Assembly (NCBI GenBank): GCA_015057635.1
Contig: SVEB01000011.1
Location: forward strand, 124,001-188,000
DNA: 64,000 bases
DNA from: Lachnospiraceae bacterium
GTDB lineage: Bacteria > Bacillota > Clostridia > Lachnospirales > Lachnospiraceae
Direction: 5' to 3'
How positions within the stretch are numbered: the stretch's first letter is position 1; each line of letters opens with the position of its first letter. A program made the translations under genes and the position numbers. Shown here piece by piece: positions 9,285 through 18,009 of the stretch. A model generated the notes under the pieces. The model was not told the DNA's origin and did not search any database. It was given only the letters and a program-made list of their open reading frames with translations.

Positions 9285-10532
9285 ATGGCAGAATTATATG
9301 ACATGAAAGAGCAGGAAGAACGCGTTGTATTGGTGGCTGTAGCAACAAGCGACAATGATGACACGGAACAGTCTTTAGATGAATTAGAAGAATTAGCGAG
9401 AACAGCCGGTGCTGTGACGGTGGCAAAGGTGATCCAGAACCGTGAGAGCGTGCATCCGGGAACTTATATCGGAAAAGGCAAGATCGAGGAAGTAGCGAAT
9501 CTTGTAGCAGAGTTAAATGCAACCGGCATTATCTGTGATGATGAGTTAAGTCCGGCACAGATGAAAAATTTAGAGCTTGCGCTGCAGGAAAAGGTAATGG
9601 ACCGTACCATGTTAATCTTAGATATCTTTGCGCAGCATGCGCTTACAAGAGAAGGTAAGATTCAGGTTGAATTAGCACAGCTTAAGTACCGTTCCAGCCG
9701 ACTGATCGGCATGCGAAATTCCTTAAGCCGACTAGGCGGCGGAATCGGAACAAGAGGTCCTGGTGAAAAGAAGTTAGAGATGGACCGTCGTTTGATTAAA
9801 GACCGTATCTCTATGTTAAATAAGGAATTAGAGGAAGTGAAGAAGAACCGAGAGGTATCCCGTTCTTTAAGAAGCAAGAATCCGGTTCCGGTTGTGGCAA
9901 TCGTGGGATATACCAATGCAGGAAAATCAACTCTGTTAAATTATCTGACAGATGCGGGTGTGCTCGAGGAGAACAAGCTGTTTGCAACGCTTGATCCAAC
10001 AACAAGAAGCTTAAATTTTGAAAGCGGCGGACAGGTACTTCTTACCGATACGGTAGGGTTTATCAGAAAGCTGCCTCATCATCTGATTGATGCATTCCGT
10101 TCTACATTGGAGGAAGCAAAGTATGCAGATATTATCCTGCACGTGGTGGATGCGTCCAATCCGGATGCCTATAAGCAGATGCATATCGTATATGAGACGT
10201 TAAAGAATCTTGGGGTTACGGATAAGACAATTATCACAGCATTTAATAAGCAGGATATGGTGGAAGATGATGCGGTGATTAAGGATTTAAAGGCAGACCG
10301 CACCGTGAAGATTTCAGCTAAGTTTGGTACCGGGGTAAAGGAACTGACCGATGTGATCGAGGATGTGCTCAGGGAACGTAAGGTATTAATTGAACAGGTA
10401 TTTCCGTATCAGGATGCCGGAAAGATCCAGGTGATTCGTAAATACGGTGAACTTCTAGAAGAAGACTACCGTGAGGAGGGCATCTACGTGAAAGCCTACC
10501 TTCCAAAGGACGTCTATCTCGGAATTCAGTAG
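9285..10532 (+). CDS. hflX: GTPase HflX
   Basis: Ribosome-associated GTPase that splits stalled or 100S ribosomes. The 415-residue protein has the HflX N-terminal domain (V-H-P-G-T-Y-I-G-K-G-K), the glycine-rich linker (R-L-G-G-G-I-G-T-R-G-P-G-E) and a long coiled coil. The G domain follows: G1 G-Y-T-N-A-G-K-S-T at about 208, G3 D-T-V-G-F at about 255, and a G4-like N-K-Q-D. The start has GAAAGGG upstream. The stop codon is followed 18 nt later by a giant palindromic element. Confidence 0.95.
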   Translation: MAELYDMKEQEERVVLVAVATSDNDDTEQSLDELEELARTAGAVTVAKVIQNRESVHPGTYIGKGKIEEVANLVAELNATGIICDDELSPAQMKNLELALQEKVMDRTMLILDIFAQHALTREGKIQVELAQLKYRSSRLIGMRNSLSRLGGGIGTRGPGEKKLEMDRRLIKDRISMLNKELEEVKKNREVSRSLRSKNPVPVVAIVGYTNAGKSTLLNYLTDAGVLEENKLFATLDPTTRSLNFESGGQVLLTDTVGFIRKLPHHLIDAFRSTLEEAKYADIILHVVDASNPDAYKQMHIVYETLKNLGVTDKTIITAFNKQDMVEDDAVIKDLKADRTVKISAKFGTGVKELTDVIEDVLRERKVLIEQVFPYQDAGKIQVIRKYGELLEEDYREEGIYVKAYLPKDVYLGIQ

Positions 10533-10550
10533 GAGGTGGGCCGACAGTCG

Positions 10551-10815
10551 GAGGTTGAGGGGACGAGAGAGGGCGCAAGCCGTCCCGTATCCTTCTGCCG
10601 ACGGCTGGACTGCTATATTTTCAAGTGTTCGGACGCATGAGCGGACAAAAAACCGCCGCAGTTTTTGACTATCAGACAGGAAAGCACTGTCTGCTATTCA
10701 AAGACTGCGGCGGTTTTTTGTTCGTTATGAGCCGGACACTTTGAAAAATAGCAGTTCAGCCGTCACCAGAAGGATACGGGACGGATTGCGCCCTCTCTTG
10801 TCCCCTTGGTCTCCT
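10551..10815. repeat. Long palindromic element, copy A (after hflX)
   Basis: An approximately 265-bp inverted repeat. Outer arms are locus-specific (left 10551-10620 pairs with right about 10740-10815). Conserved islands are at 10627-10646 (GTTCGGACGCATGAGCGGAC) and 10720-10739. The inner stem is CCGCCGCAG / CTGCGGCGG and the apex is CAGACAG, 7-nt loop, CTGTCTG. The inner stem is flanked by A6 and T6, so it can act as a terminator in both directions. One of six related copies in the window; no coding potential. Confidence 0.9.
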
Positions 10816-11294
10816 CTTAAGGTGCTACAGAGAGTGGAATGGAGCATAGAGGCTGGAAAGAATGGAGACTGGGGAGAATAGAGGCCGAAAGAATAGAGAT
10901 TTGGAAGGATAATGGTTTGGGCCGATAAAAGATGGCAGGAGGAGAGTTGGGGATTAAGTCTGAAAATGGGAGAGAGAAGGTAGAAAAGTCAAAAAATAAA
11001 AGAAAATTGTATATGTGATTTTGGGAGGAACAGGGGAGGGGAGAGGCGGGAAGTGAGAGGATGAGGGGAACTGAGACGGGAGGGGGAGGGATAGGGGGAA
11101 TTTGCTTTTTCTAAAAAAGCAATCTTTTTGTTTAAGGATAAAAACTTTTAGAGGAGTATATGTAAAATCGGGTTCATTTTAGAATATTGCCTCAAATACA
11201 ACAATAGGTTACGAAAATAACGAAAACGACGGTTTTCGTTGTTAAATACTGCATTAAAAAAGTCAGATAGTTTGGTTTTGAAGAGAAAAAGAAA
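10816..11294. other. Purine-rich non-coding gap with G-quadruplex motif and hairpin
   Basis: No gene is seen. From about 10816 to 11100 the + strand is extremely rich in G and A. At 11078-11098 four G-runs (3, 5, 3 and 5 long) separated by A, A and ATA form a canonical G-quadruplex motif. Directly after it, TTGCTTTTT-CTA-AAAAAGCAA (11102-11122) followed by a T-rich stretch resembles a weak terminator. A second small hairpin, AACGAAAAC / GTTTTCGTT, lies at 11219-11240. Confidence 0.6.
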
Positions 11295-11341
11295 CCACTA
11301 TATATTGTGGTTGGGCGTGAAGAGTAAAATATATATTGTGT
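11295..11341 (+). promoter_or_regulatory. Tandem NrdR boxes upstream of nrdD
   Basis: Two near-palindromic 16-bp sites, CCACTATATATTGTGG (11295-11310) and AAAATATATATTGTGT (11326-11341), match the known NrdR-box pattern ACACTATATATTGTGT. Their starts are 31 bp apart, about three helical turns, which is the typical spacing of paired NrdR operators. NrdR is a (d)ATP-sensing repressor of ribonucleotide reductase genes. The sites are 100 nt before nrdD. Confidence 0.85.
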
Positions 11342-11440
11342 ATGCCGCCTTGACTGAGAAGGAATATTCTGCTAAAATAGGAGGAGTGGATGAGCGGAAA
11401 AAACTTATTCAGGATGTAACAAAGAAGGGAGAATGTACGC

Positions 11441-13858
11441 ATGATTAAGGTAGTAAAACGAGATGGCGAGATCGCGGATTTTAAGTTAGGGAAGATTGGA
11501 AGTGCAATTTCCAAAGCATTTGACGCCACGGGCAATTTATACGATGAGGATATCATTAATTTGCTGACCTTACGTGTTACCTCTGATTTTCAGGCAAAGG
11601 TGAAGGAAGAGACAATATCAGTAGAGAATATTCAGGACAGCGTGGAACACGTGCTGGAGCAGACCGGATATACGGATGTGGCAAAGGCTTATATTCTTTA
11701 CCGTAAAAATAGAGAGCGGATCCGCAATATGAAATCTACCATACTGGATTATAAGGAACTTGTAGACAGCTATGTGAAAGAAGAGGACTGGCGAGTGAAG
11801 GAGAACTCGACGGTTACCTACTCGGTGGGCGGACTTATCTTACATAATTCTGGTTCGATTACAGCAAATTACTGGCTTTCTGAGGTTTATGACGAGGAAA
11901 TCGCGACGGCACACCGGAATGCAGATATTCATATTCATGATCTATCCATGTTAACCGGATACTGTGCAGGATGGTCATTGAAACAGCTGATTAAGGAAGG
12001 GCTTGGCGGAATTCCGGGAAAGATCACATCGTCACCGGCAAAACATTTATCTACCTTATGCAACCAGATGGTAAACTTCTTAGGCATTATGCAGAATGAA
12101 TGGGCAGGGGCGCAGGCATTTTCTTCTTTTGATACCTATCTGGCCCCATTTGTGAAAGCGGACAATTTAAGCTATCATGAGGTGAAGCAGTGTATCCAGT
12201 GCTTTATCTATGGAGTGAATACACCAAGCAGATGGGGAACACAGGCGCCATTTTCCAATATTACATTAGACTGGACCGTGCCGGCAGATTTAGCGGATCT
12301 TCCTTGTATTGTAGGCGGGGAAGAGATGAATTTTACATATAGGGACTGCAAACGTGAGATGGATATGATCAATAAGGCATTTATTGAGATTATGATCGAA
12401 GGGGATGCAAATGGACGAGGATTCCAGTATCCAATCCCGACCTATTCCATCACCAAAGACTTTGACTGGTCTGATACGGAGAATAACCGTCTGTTATTCG
12501 AGATGACAGCAAAATACGGAACACCGTATTTCTCTAATTATATCAACAGCGATATGGAGCCTAGTGATGTGCGTTCCATGTGCTGCAGACTTCGTCTTGA
12601 TTTAAGGGAATTAAGAAAGAAGACCGGTGGATATTTTGGAAGCGGGGAAAGCACCGGATCGATTGGCGTTGTTACTATTAACATGCCTCGTATCGCATAT
12701 CTGTCAAAGACAAAGGAAGAGTTCTATAAGCGCCTTGATCGTTTGATGGATGTATCCGCAAGATCTCTTCGTACAAAACGGAAAGTGATCAGCAGGCTGT
12801 TAGAGGAAGGTTTATATCCATATACAAAACGCTATCTTGGCACATTTAATAATCATTTCTCTACAATTGGCCTAATCGGCATGAACGAGGTAGGGCTGAA
12901 CGCGGCATGGCTTGGCGGTGATATGACCGATGAAAAGACACAGGAATTCTCCGTTGAGGTGTTAAATCATATGCGCAACCGTCTTTCAGATTATCAGGAA
13001 AAGTACGGGGATTTATATAATCTGGAGGCAACCCCGGCGGAATCCACGACCTACCGTCTTGCAAAGCATGATAAAAAGCAGTTTCCGGACATTAAGACTG
13101 CCGGTAAGGAAGGGGATACTCCATATTATACAAACAGTTCCCATCTGCCGGTGGATTTTAGTGAGGATATCTTCGCAGCACTGGATATTCAGGATGAACT
13201 GCAGACTTTATATACATCGGGAACTGTATTCCATGCATTCTTAGGTGAGAAGCTTCCGGACTGGAAGGCTGCGGCTAAGCTGGTACGAGTGATTGCAAGC
13301 AATTATAAGCTTCCGTATTATACGATTTCCCCGACCTACTCCATTTGCAAGGAGCATGGATACCTGAATGGAGAAGTATTCGTTTGTCCGAAGTGTGGAA
13401 AGCAGACGGAAGTGTATTCTCGAATCACAGGCTATTACCGTCCGGTAAAGAACTGGAATGAAGGCAAGGCACAGGAATACAAAAATCGTGTCACATATAA
13501 TCCAAAACAGGCACTGGAGTCTAAGGAAATGAAAGGGTTTCAGTCTGATTTTGCATCTGCTTCGAATAAGGAAAATCAAAATGCGGTAGAATTACAGTTA
13601 GATGATTTGGTGACCGGATTAGATGAGGGGATGTATCTGTTTACAACCAAGACCTGTCCGAACTGCAGAATCGCAAAACAGTTTTTAAGTGGTCTTACTT
13701 ATGAAATCATCGATGCCGAGGAGCATATGGAATTAGCACAACGCTATCATATCATGCAGGCACCGACTCTTCTTGTTGTAAAGGATGACATGGAGGAAGC
13801 GTACAGCAGTGTAGGCAATATTAAGAGATTCGCAGACCAGATGCTGATTTTAAAATAG
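11441..13858 (+). CDS. nrdD: Anaerobic ribonucleoside-triphosphate reductase with fused C-terminal redoxin domain
   Basis: Class III ribonucleotide reductase; reduces NTPs to dNTPs anaerobically with a glycyl radical. The 805 residues contain an N-terminal ATP-cone (about 1-90), the catalytic barrel, a metal-binding region C636-x2-H639 ... C649-x2-C652 and the glycyl radical motif R-I-T-G-Y-Y-R-P with Gly664. An extra C-terminal domain (about 728-805) has a glutaredoxin/NrdH-like C-P-N-C at 739-742 and a later A-P-T-L-L-V-V cis-Pro strand, suggesting a built-in dithiol reductant. No nrdG activase is adjacent. GAAGGGAGAA precedes the ATG and two NrdR boxes lie upstream. Confidence 0.93.
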   Translation: MIKVVKRDGEIADFKLGKIGSAISKAFDATGNLYDEDIINLLTLRVTSDFQAKVKEETISVENIQDSVEHVLEQTGYTDVAKAYILYRKNRERIRNMKSTILDYKELVDSYVKEEDWRVKENSTVTYSVGGLILHNSGSITANYWLSEVYDEEIATAHRNADIHIHDLSMLTGYCAGWSLKQLIKEGLGGIPGKITSSPAKHLSTLCNQMVNFLGIMQNEWAGAQAFSSFDTYLAPFVKADNLSYHEVKQCIQCFIYGVNTPSRWGTQAPFSNITLDWTVPADLADLPCIVGGEEMNFTYRDCKREMDMINKAFIEIMIEGDANGRGFQYPIPTYSITKDFDWSDTENNRLLFEMTAKYGTPYFSNYINSDMEPSDVRSMCCRLRLDLRELRKKTGGYFGSGESTGSIGVVTINMPRIAYLSKTKEEFYKRLDRLMDVSARSLRTKRKVISRLLEEGLYPYTKRYLGTFNNHFSTIGLIGMNEVGLNAAWLGGDMTDEKTQEFSVEVLNHMRNRLSDYQEKYGDLYNLEATPAESTTYRLAKHDKKQFPDIKTAGKEGDTPYYTNSSHLPVDFSEDIFAALDIQDELQTLYTSGTVFHAFLGEKLPDWKAAAKLVRVIASNYKLPYYTISPTYSICKEHGYLNGEVFVCPKCGKQTEVYSRITGYYRPVKNWNEGKAQEYKNRVTYNPKQALESKEMKGFQSDFASASNKENQNAVELQLDDLVTGLDEGMYLFTTKTCPNCRIAKQFLSGLTYEIIDAEEHMELAQRYHIMQAPTLLVVKDDMEEAYSSVGNIKRFADQMLILK

Positions 13859-13885
13859 GTGATTTTGTCTTTTAAGTCACCTCTC
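13856..13885 (+). terminator. Weak terminator candidate after nrdD
   Basis: AGGTGA (13857-13862) pairs with TCACCT (13877-13882) and a T-rich tail follows. It overlaps the stop codon of nrdD. The stem is only 6 bp, so termination would be partial. Confidence 0.4.
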
Positions 13886-14010
13886 TTTATTCTTGTCTTT
13901 TAGCATCAGGTATGTTATCATAAACGGCAGACTTTTATCGCACGAAGGAAGAGAACTTCTTTCTTTGTGCGTAAAAATAGAATAACAAAACGTAGGAAAG
14001 GAAGAAGCAG

Positions 14011-14859
14011 ATGAGCGCAGCAGATAAGATTTTTATTGATATGTGCCAGGATATTTTAGACAACGGGCTTAGTACAGAAGGAGAAAAGGTACGTCCGAAA
14101 TGGGAAGACGGATCTTTCGCCTATACGTTAAAAAAATTCGGTGTTGTAAACCGTTATGATTTATCAAAGGAGTTTCCTGCAATCACATTAAGAAGAACGG
14201 CAATTAAGAGCTGTATTGATGAGATTTTATGGATCTGGCAGAAAAAGTCCAGTAATATCAACGATTTAAACTCTCATATCTGGGACAGCTGGGCAGATGA
14301 AAATGGCTCTATTGGGAAGGCATATGGCTATCAGCTTGGCATTAAGCATCAGTATAAGGAAGGCATGATGGATCAGGTTGACCGTGTGCTTTATGACCTT
14401 AAGAATAATCCATTCAGCCGCCGTATTATTACGAATATCTACGTGCATGAAGATCTGCATGAGATGAACCTTTATCCTTGTGCTTACAGTATGACATTCA
14501 ATGTAACAAAGGAGAAGGACAGTGATGTGCTTACCTTAAATGGTATTTTAAATCAGCGTTCCAGCGATATTTTAGCGGCAAATAACTGGAATGTATGTCA
14601 GTATGCTGTGCTTCTTCATATGTTTGCGAGAACATGCGATATGAAGGTGGGCGAGTTAGTGCATGTCATTGCAGATGCTCATATTTATGACCGCCATATT
14701 CCAATCATCGAGGAATTAATCAAACGTCCTACTTTTGATGCTCCAAAGTTCTGGATGAATCCGGACAAGAAGGATTTCTATGAGTTTACTGTGGACGATT
14801 TCCGTCTGGATGATTATGTAACCGGGCCAAAGGTTGAGAAGATACCAGTAGCCGTATAG
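14011..14859 (+). CDS. thyA: Thymidylate synthase
   Basis: Converts dUMP to dTMP using methylene-tetrahydrofolate. The 282-residue protein has the folate- and dUMP-binding motifs, including the catalytic cysteine in L-Y-P-C-A-Y-S (Cys157), R-S-S-D-I-L-A-A-N-N-W-N and the D-A-H-I-Y-D-R-H segment near the C-terminus. GGAAAGGAAG lies before the ATG. It is 22 nt upstream of folA, which recycles the dihydrofolate made by this enzyme, so the two are almost certainly one transcript. Confidence 0.96.
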   Translation: MSAADKIFIDMCQDILDNGLSTEGEKVRPKWEDGSFAYTLKKFGVVNRYDLSKEFPAITLRRTAIKSCIDEILWIWQKKSSNINDLNSHIWDSWADENGSIGKAYGYQLGIKHQYKEGMMDQVDRVLYDLKNNPFSRRIITNIYVHEDLHEMNLYPCAYSMTFNVTKEKDSDVLTLNGILNQRSSDILAANNWNVCQYAVLLHMFARTCDMKVGELVHVIADAHIYDRHIPIIEELIKRPTFDAPKFWMNPDKKDFYEFTVDDFRLDDYVTGPKVEKIPVAV

Positions 14860-14881
14860 ACAAACGATAAGGAGTAATACA

Positions 14882-15373
14882 ATGAATCTGATAGCAGCAG
14901 TGGATAAGAATTGGGCAATCGGGTATGAAAACAAGCTGTTGGTAAGCATTCCGGCAGATATGCGTTTTTTCCGTGAGCAGACAACCAATAAGATTGTGAT
15001 TATGGGCAAGAAGACTCTGGATACATTTCCAGGCGGAAAGCCTTTAAAGAAACGCCGCAATATTGTGATTTCAAGACAGGCGGATTTAAAAGTTCCGGAC
15101 TGTGAGGTCGTGCATAGCATTGAGGCAGCCCTAGAAGCGGTAAAGGACTGTGAACCTTCGGATGTGTATGTGATCGGCGGGGCAGAGATCTATAGACAGA
15201 TGCTTGATTACTGCAATGTGGCATATATTACAAAGATCGATTACGGATACCATGCGGATACGTATTTCCCAAATCTGGACGAGAATCCAGACTGGATCGT
15301 AACCGAAGAATCCGAAGAGCAAACCTATTATGACCTCGAATATCGTTTCTGCAAGTATGAGAGAAAAAAATAA
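14882..15373 (+). CDS. folA: Dihydrofolate reductase
   Basis: Reduces dihydrofolate to tetrahydrofolate with NADPH. The 163-residue protein has the N-terminal I-A-A-V-D-K-N-W-A-I-G-Y loop, the acidic active-site residue in P-A-D-M-R-F-F (Asp26), the NADPH-binding I-M-G-K-K-T-L-D-T-F-P and V-I-G-G-A-E-I-Y. It follows thyA by 22 nt (RBS AAGGAG), a typical functional pairing, and is followed by a strong terminator. Confidence 0.95.
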   Translation: MNLIAAVDKNWAIGYENKLLVSIPADMRFFREQTTNKIVIMGKKTLDTFPGGKPLKKRRNIVISRQADLKVPDCEVVHSIEAALEAVKDCEPSDVYVIGGAEIYRQMLDYCNVAYITKIDYGYHADTYFPNLDENPDWIVTEESEEQTYYDLEYRFCKYERKK

Positions 15374-15385
15374 GGGTTGGTGCGA

Positions 15386-15441
15386 AGAGAAAAAAGAAGA
15401 GGGCGGCTGGCTAAGAGACAGCGCCCTCTTCTTTTTTCTTT
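15386..15441 (+). terminator. Rho-independent terminator after folA
   Basis: GAAGAGGGCG (ending about 15406) pairs with CGCCCTCTTC (about 15422-15431). The stem extends into A-rich and T-rich flanks, with TTTTTTCTTTT after it. It ends the thyA-folA transcript. Confidence 0.85.
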
Positions 15442-15777
15442 TGAGACGGATGACTGGTTTGGAATTCTGGCGGATAGGTGGCAGACGAATAAAAGGGAAA
15501 TCAAAAATGAAACTATAAACAGTAGCAAAGACAAAATTAAAGCAAAAAGGAATAGAAAGGAAGCAAGTTAGGAAGGGGAAAAAGGTAGAATTCATAGCAA
15601 ATAGGTTTTGACGATAGAAAGAAGAAAAGAAGGGGAGAGTGGAATAGTCAACGGAAAGGATTGGAAAAAAATACTTGAAAATTGGAAAGGGGAAGACTAA
15701 TATATAAACAATAAACGTTTGTCAGGAAATGGATATGGCTTGACACGTAAATTTTATGCAGAAGGAAGGAAGTACAT
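15442..15777. other. Purine-rich intergenic region before ilvE
   Basis: No gene, tRNA or riboswitch recognised. The + strand is strongly A/G biased through about 15660, then more A/T rich. TTGACACG near 15739 could be a -35 element, but no convincing -10 at the right distance is seen. AGAAGGAAGG just before 15778 is the ilvE ribosome binding site. Confidence 0.4.
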
Positions 15778-16848
15778 ATGCTGAACATCAGAGTTGAAAA
15801 GGCTAAAACATTAAAAGAGCTGCCAGGCGCAGAGAATCCCCTTAAGTTTGGGACTATTTTTACAGATCATATGTTCCTGATGGATTATGAGACCGGAAAA
15901 GGATGGCATGATGCCAGAATCGTACCATATGCTCCATTACAGTTAGAACCTTCCGCTATGGTCTTTCATTATGGACAGGAGATGTTTGAAGGATTAAAGG
16001 CTTATAAGACAGAGGATGGAAGAACTCTGTTATTCCGACCACAGAAGAATATTGAACGTGCGAACCGAAGCAATAGAAGACTTTGCATTCCGGAGATTAA
16101 CGAAGAAGATTTCTTAGATGCGCTGAAAGCTATTGTAAAAACGGATGAGAGATGGATTCCAACGAAACCAGGTACTTCTTTATATATTCGCCCATTTGTG
16201 ATTGCGACGGATCCGTTTTTAGGTGTTCGTCCTTCTGATCGGTATTTATTTATTATTATCCTTTCTCCAGTCGGCGCTTACTATCCGGAAGGGCTGAATC
16301 CAGTTAAGATCTGGATTGAGGATGAGTATGTAAGAGCGGTTAAGGGTGGCATCGGCGAGGCTAAGACCGGTGGAAACTATGTGGCAAGTCTTGCATCTCA
16401 GGTTAAGGCTCATGATGAAGGATATTCTCAGGTATTATGGCTTGACGGTGTGGAACGCAAGTATATCGAGGAAGTTGGTGCTATGAATATCTTCTTTAAG
16501 ATCAATGGAAAGATTGTAACGCCAATGTTAAATGGCAGCATTCTTCCAGGGGTTACAAGAGCTTCTGTTATTGAGTTATGCAGGGAATGGGGATATGAGG
16601 TCGAGGAAAGACGTATCTCTGTGGATGAACTATATGAAGCTGGAAAGGACGGTTCTCTGGAAGAAGTGTTTGGAACCGGTACAGCAGCAGTTATCTCACC
16701 AGTGGGACACCTTCGTTTTGAAGACCATGTGCTTCAGATCAAGGACGGTGGCATTGGCCCTGTCAGTCAGAAATTATATGACACGATTACCGGAATCCAA
16801 CTTGGTAAGCTTCCGGATACCAATCACTGGACAGTAGAAGTAAGATAA
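15778..16848 (+). CDS. ilvE: Branched-chain amino acid aminotransferase
   Basis: PLP-dependent transamination of Val, Leu and Ile with 2-oxoglutarate. The 356-residue, fold-type IV protein carries the long-form BCAT motif R-A-V-K-G-G-I-G-E-A-K-T-G-G-N-Y with the PLP lysine at about 196. It also has the G-T-G-T-A-A-V-I-S-P phosphate-binding segment and the N-terminal M-F-E-G-L-K-A-Y. AGAAGGAAGG lies before the ATG. It stands alone, with its own terminator. Confidence 0.95.
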   Translation: MLNIRVEKAKTLKELPGAENPLKFGTIFTDHMFLMDYETGKGWHDARIVPYAPLQLEPSAMVFHYGQEMFEGLKAYKTEDGRTLLFRPQKNIERANRSNRRLCIPEINEEDFLDALKAIVKTDERWIPTKPGTSLYIRPFVIATDPFLGVRPSDRYLFIIILSPVGAYYPEGLNPVKIWIEDEYVRAVKGGIGEAKTGGNYVASLASQVKAHDEGYSQVLWLDGVERKYIEEVGAMNIFFKINGKIVTPMLNGSILPGVTRASVIELCREWGYEVEERRISVDELYEAGKDGSLEEVFGTGTAAVISPVGHLRFEDHVLQIKDGGIGPVSQKLYDTITGIQLGKLPDTNHWTVEVR

Positions 16849-16857
16849 AAGGAATGA

Positions 16858-16928
16858 GAGGCCGTCAGACCTTTGCATTCAGATAGATGATCTTATCTGA
16901 ATGCAAAAGCTCAGGTGGTCTTTTTTTC
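16858..16928 (+). terminator. Rho-independent terminator after ilvE
   Basis: An imperfect stem: left arm GGCCGTCAGACC...TTTGCATTCAGATA, right arm TATCTGAATGCAAA...CAGGTGGTC, then TTTTTTT at about 16919-16926. The following TCGTTATGAGC resembles the 3' island of the dispersed palindromes (TCGTCATGAGC), a possible distant relation. Confidence 0.75.
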
Positions 16929-17024
16929 GTTATGAGCTTATAAGCGCTGGTCATAATAAAAGTTATGTTACGCTAAGCCTTTGCATATGATATAAGAGCA
17001 GAGGAAGATAGAAAGCGGGATATT

Positions 17025-17996
17025 ATGAAGAATAAAGTGATTATTGTGATAATGGTTGTGATCTTATTCTCCCTGTTAGGAAAGCTGTTTCTGAACGGAG
17101 AGAATAATAAGGGGCGTGTGAAACCGGAAGAAATCAGTTATAACACGATGGAAGAGCTGGCGGAGTTCATTCTTTTGGAAAATGAGATCGCTGTGAATTC
17201 AATGGGCGTGGTAAGTGACCGAGTTCCGGTAGAAAATATTTATGCAGCGATTTATGTATTGGATGAACAGACACCTGCAGATACGGACATTAACAGGCAG
17301 CCTGAGTATGTGACGCTTTATCCAAGTCTGTATACGACACCTTTGGAAGATCAGGAAAGCCCGGATAATGGAAAGAAGATTGCCTATCTGACATTTGACG
17401 ACGGGCCAAGCGAGAATACGTGGAAGGTGCTTGATATTTTAGATGAAAAAAATGTGAAGGCTACATTTTTTATTATTGGAGAAGAGGTTTCCATTGCAGG
17501 GGAAGAAACATTAAAGGAAGTGGTGAAACGCGGACATACACTGGGATTACATACGTTTTGCCATGATTATAAGACAATTTATAAGTCGGTGGAGGCATTT
17601 TTAGCGGATTACGAGAAGGTATACATGGAGATTTATCAGATTACCGGACAGAAACCGAATATATATCGGTTCCCGGGAGGAAGCTATAATTCCTATATGA
17701 GGAGCATCCGAAAAGAGATTATTGAGGAGATGGCACGAAGAGGGTTTACGTTTAATGACTGGAATGTAAGTGCAGAGGATGCAGTTGGAACTCCGACAAC
17801 ATATTCAATTAAGAAGAATGTGAAGAAGGATGCGTACCGGTATCAGTGCCCTGTGATTTTGATGCATGACGGCCAGAGCAATGCGCTGACAACAAAGGTG
17901 CTGGGAGATATTATTGATGAACTTCGCGACAATGGTTATGATTTCGACACCCTCGACCATAGAGATCCTTGCCAATTCAACTGGAAGAAGAAGTAG
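17025..17996 (+). CDS. Membrane-anchored polysaccharide deacetylase (NodB domain)
   Basis: A 323-residue carbohydrate esterase family 4 protein, probably a peptidoglycan N-acetylglucosamine deacetylase. One N-terminal membrane helix (about 3-22) anchors it outside the cell. After a roughly 90-residue spacer comes the NodB domain with T-F-D-D-G-P (Asp125, Asp126) and the metal-binding H176-x3-H180 (H-T-F-C-H). Later motifs R-F-P-G-G-S and L-M-H-D-G are also present. All metal-site residues seem intact. The exact polymer cannot be read from the sequence. The stop is 13 nt before palindromic element B. Confidence 0.88.
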   Translation: MKNKVIIVIMVVILFSLLGKLFLNGENNKGRVKPEEISYNTMEELAEFILLENEIAVNSMGVVSDRVPVENIYAAIYVLDEQTPADTDINRQPEYVTLYPSLYTTPLEDQESPDNGKKIAYLTFDDGPSENTWKVLDILDEKNVKATFFIIGEEVSIAGEETLKEVVKRGHTLGLHTFCHDYKTIYKSVEAFLADYEKVYMEIYQITGQKPNIYRFPGGSYNSYMRSIRKEIIEEMARRGFTFNDWNVSAEDAVGTPTTYSIKKNVKKDAYRYQCPVILMHDGQSNALTTKVLGDIIDELRDNGYDFDTLDHRDPCQFNWKKK

Positions 17997-18009
17997 AGGG
18001 GCTAGAAGG

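Noticed and set aside
11239-11448. Open frame of 69 codons upstream of nrdD
   Set aside because: It runs through both NrdR boxes and has no RBS; the region is better read as nrdD promoter DNA.
15442-15777. T-box or attenuator before ilvE
   Set aside because: No GGTGGTACCGCG core, no specifier stem and no terminator before the gene.
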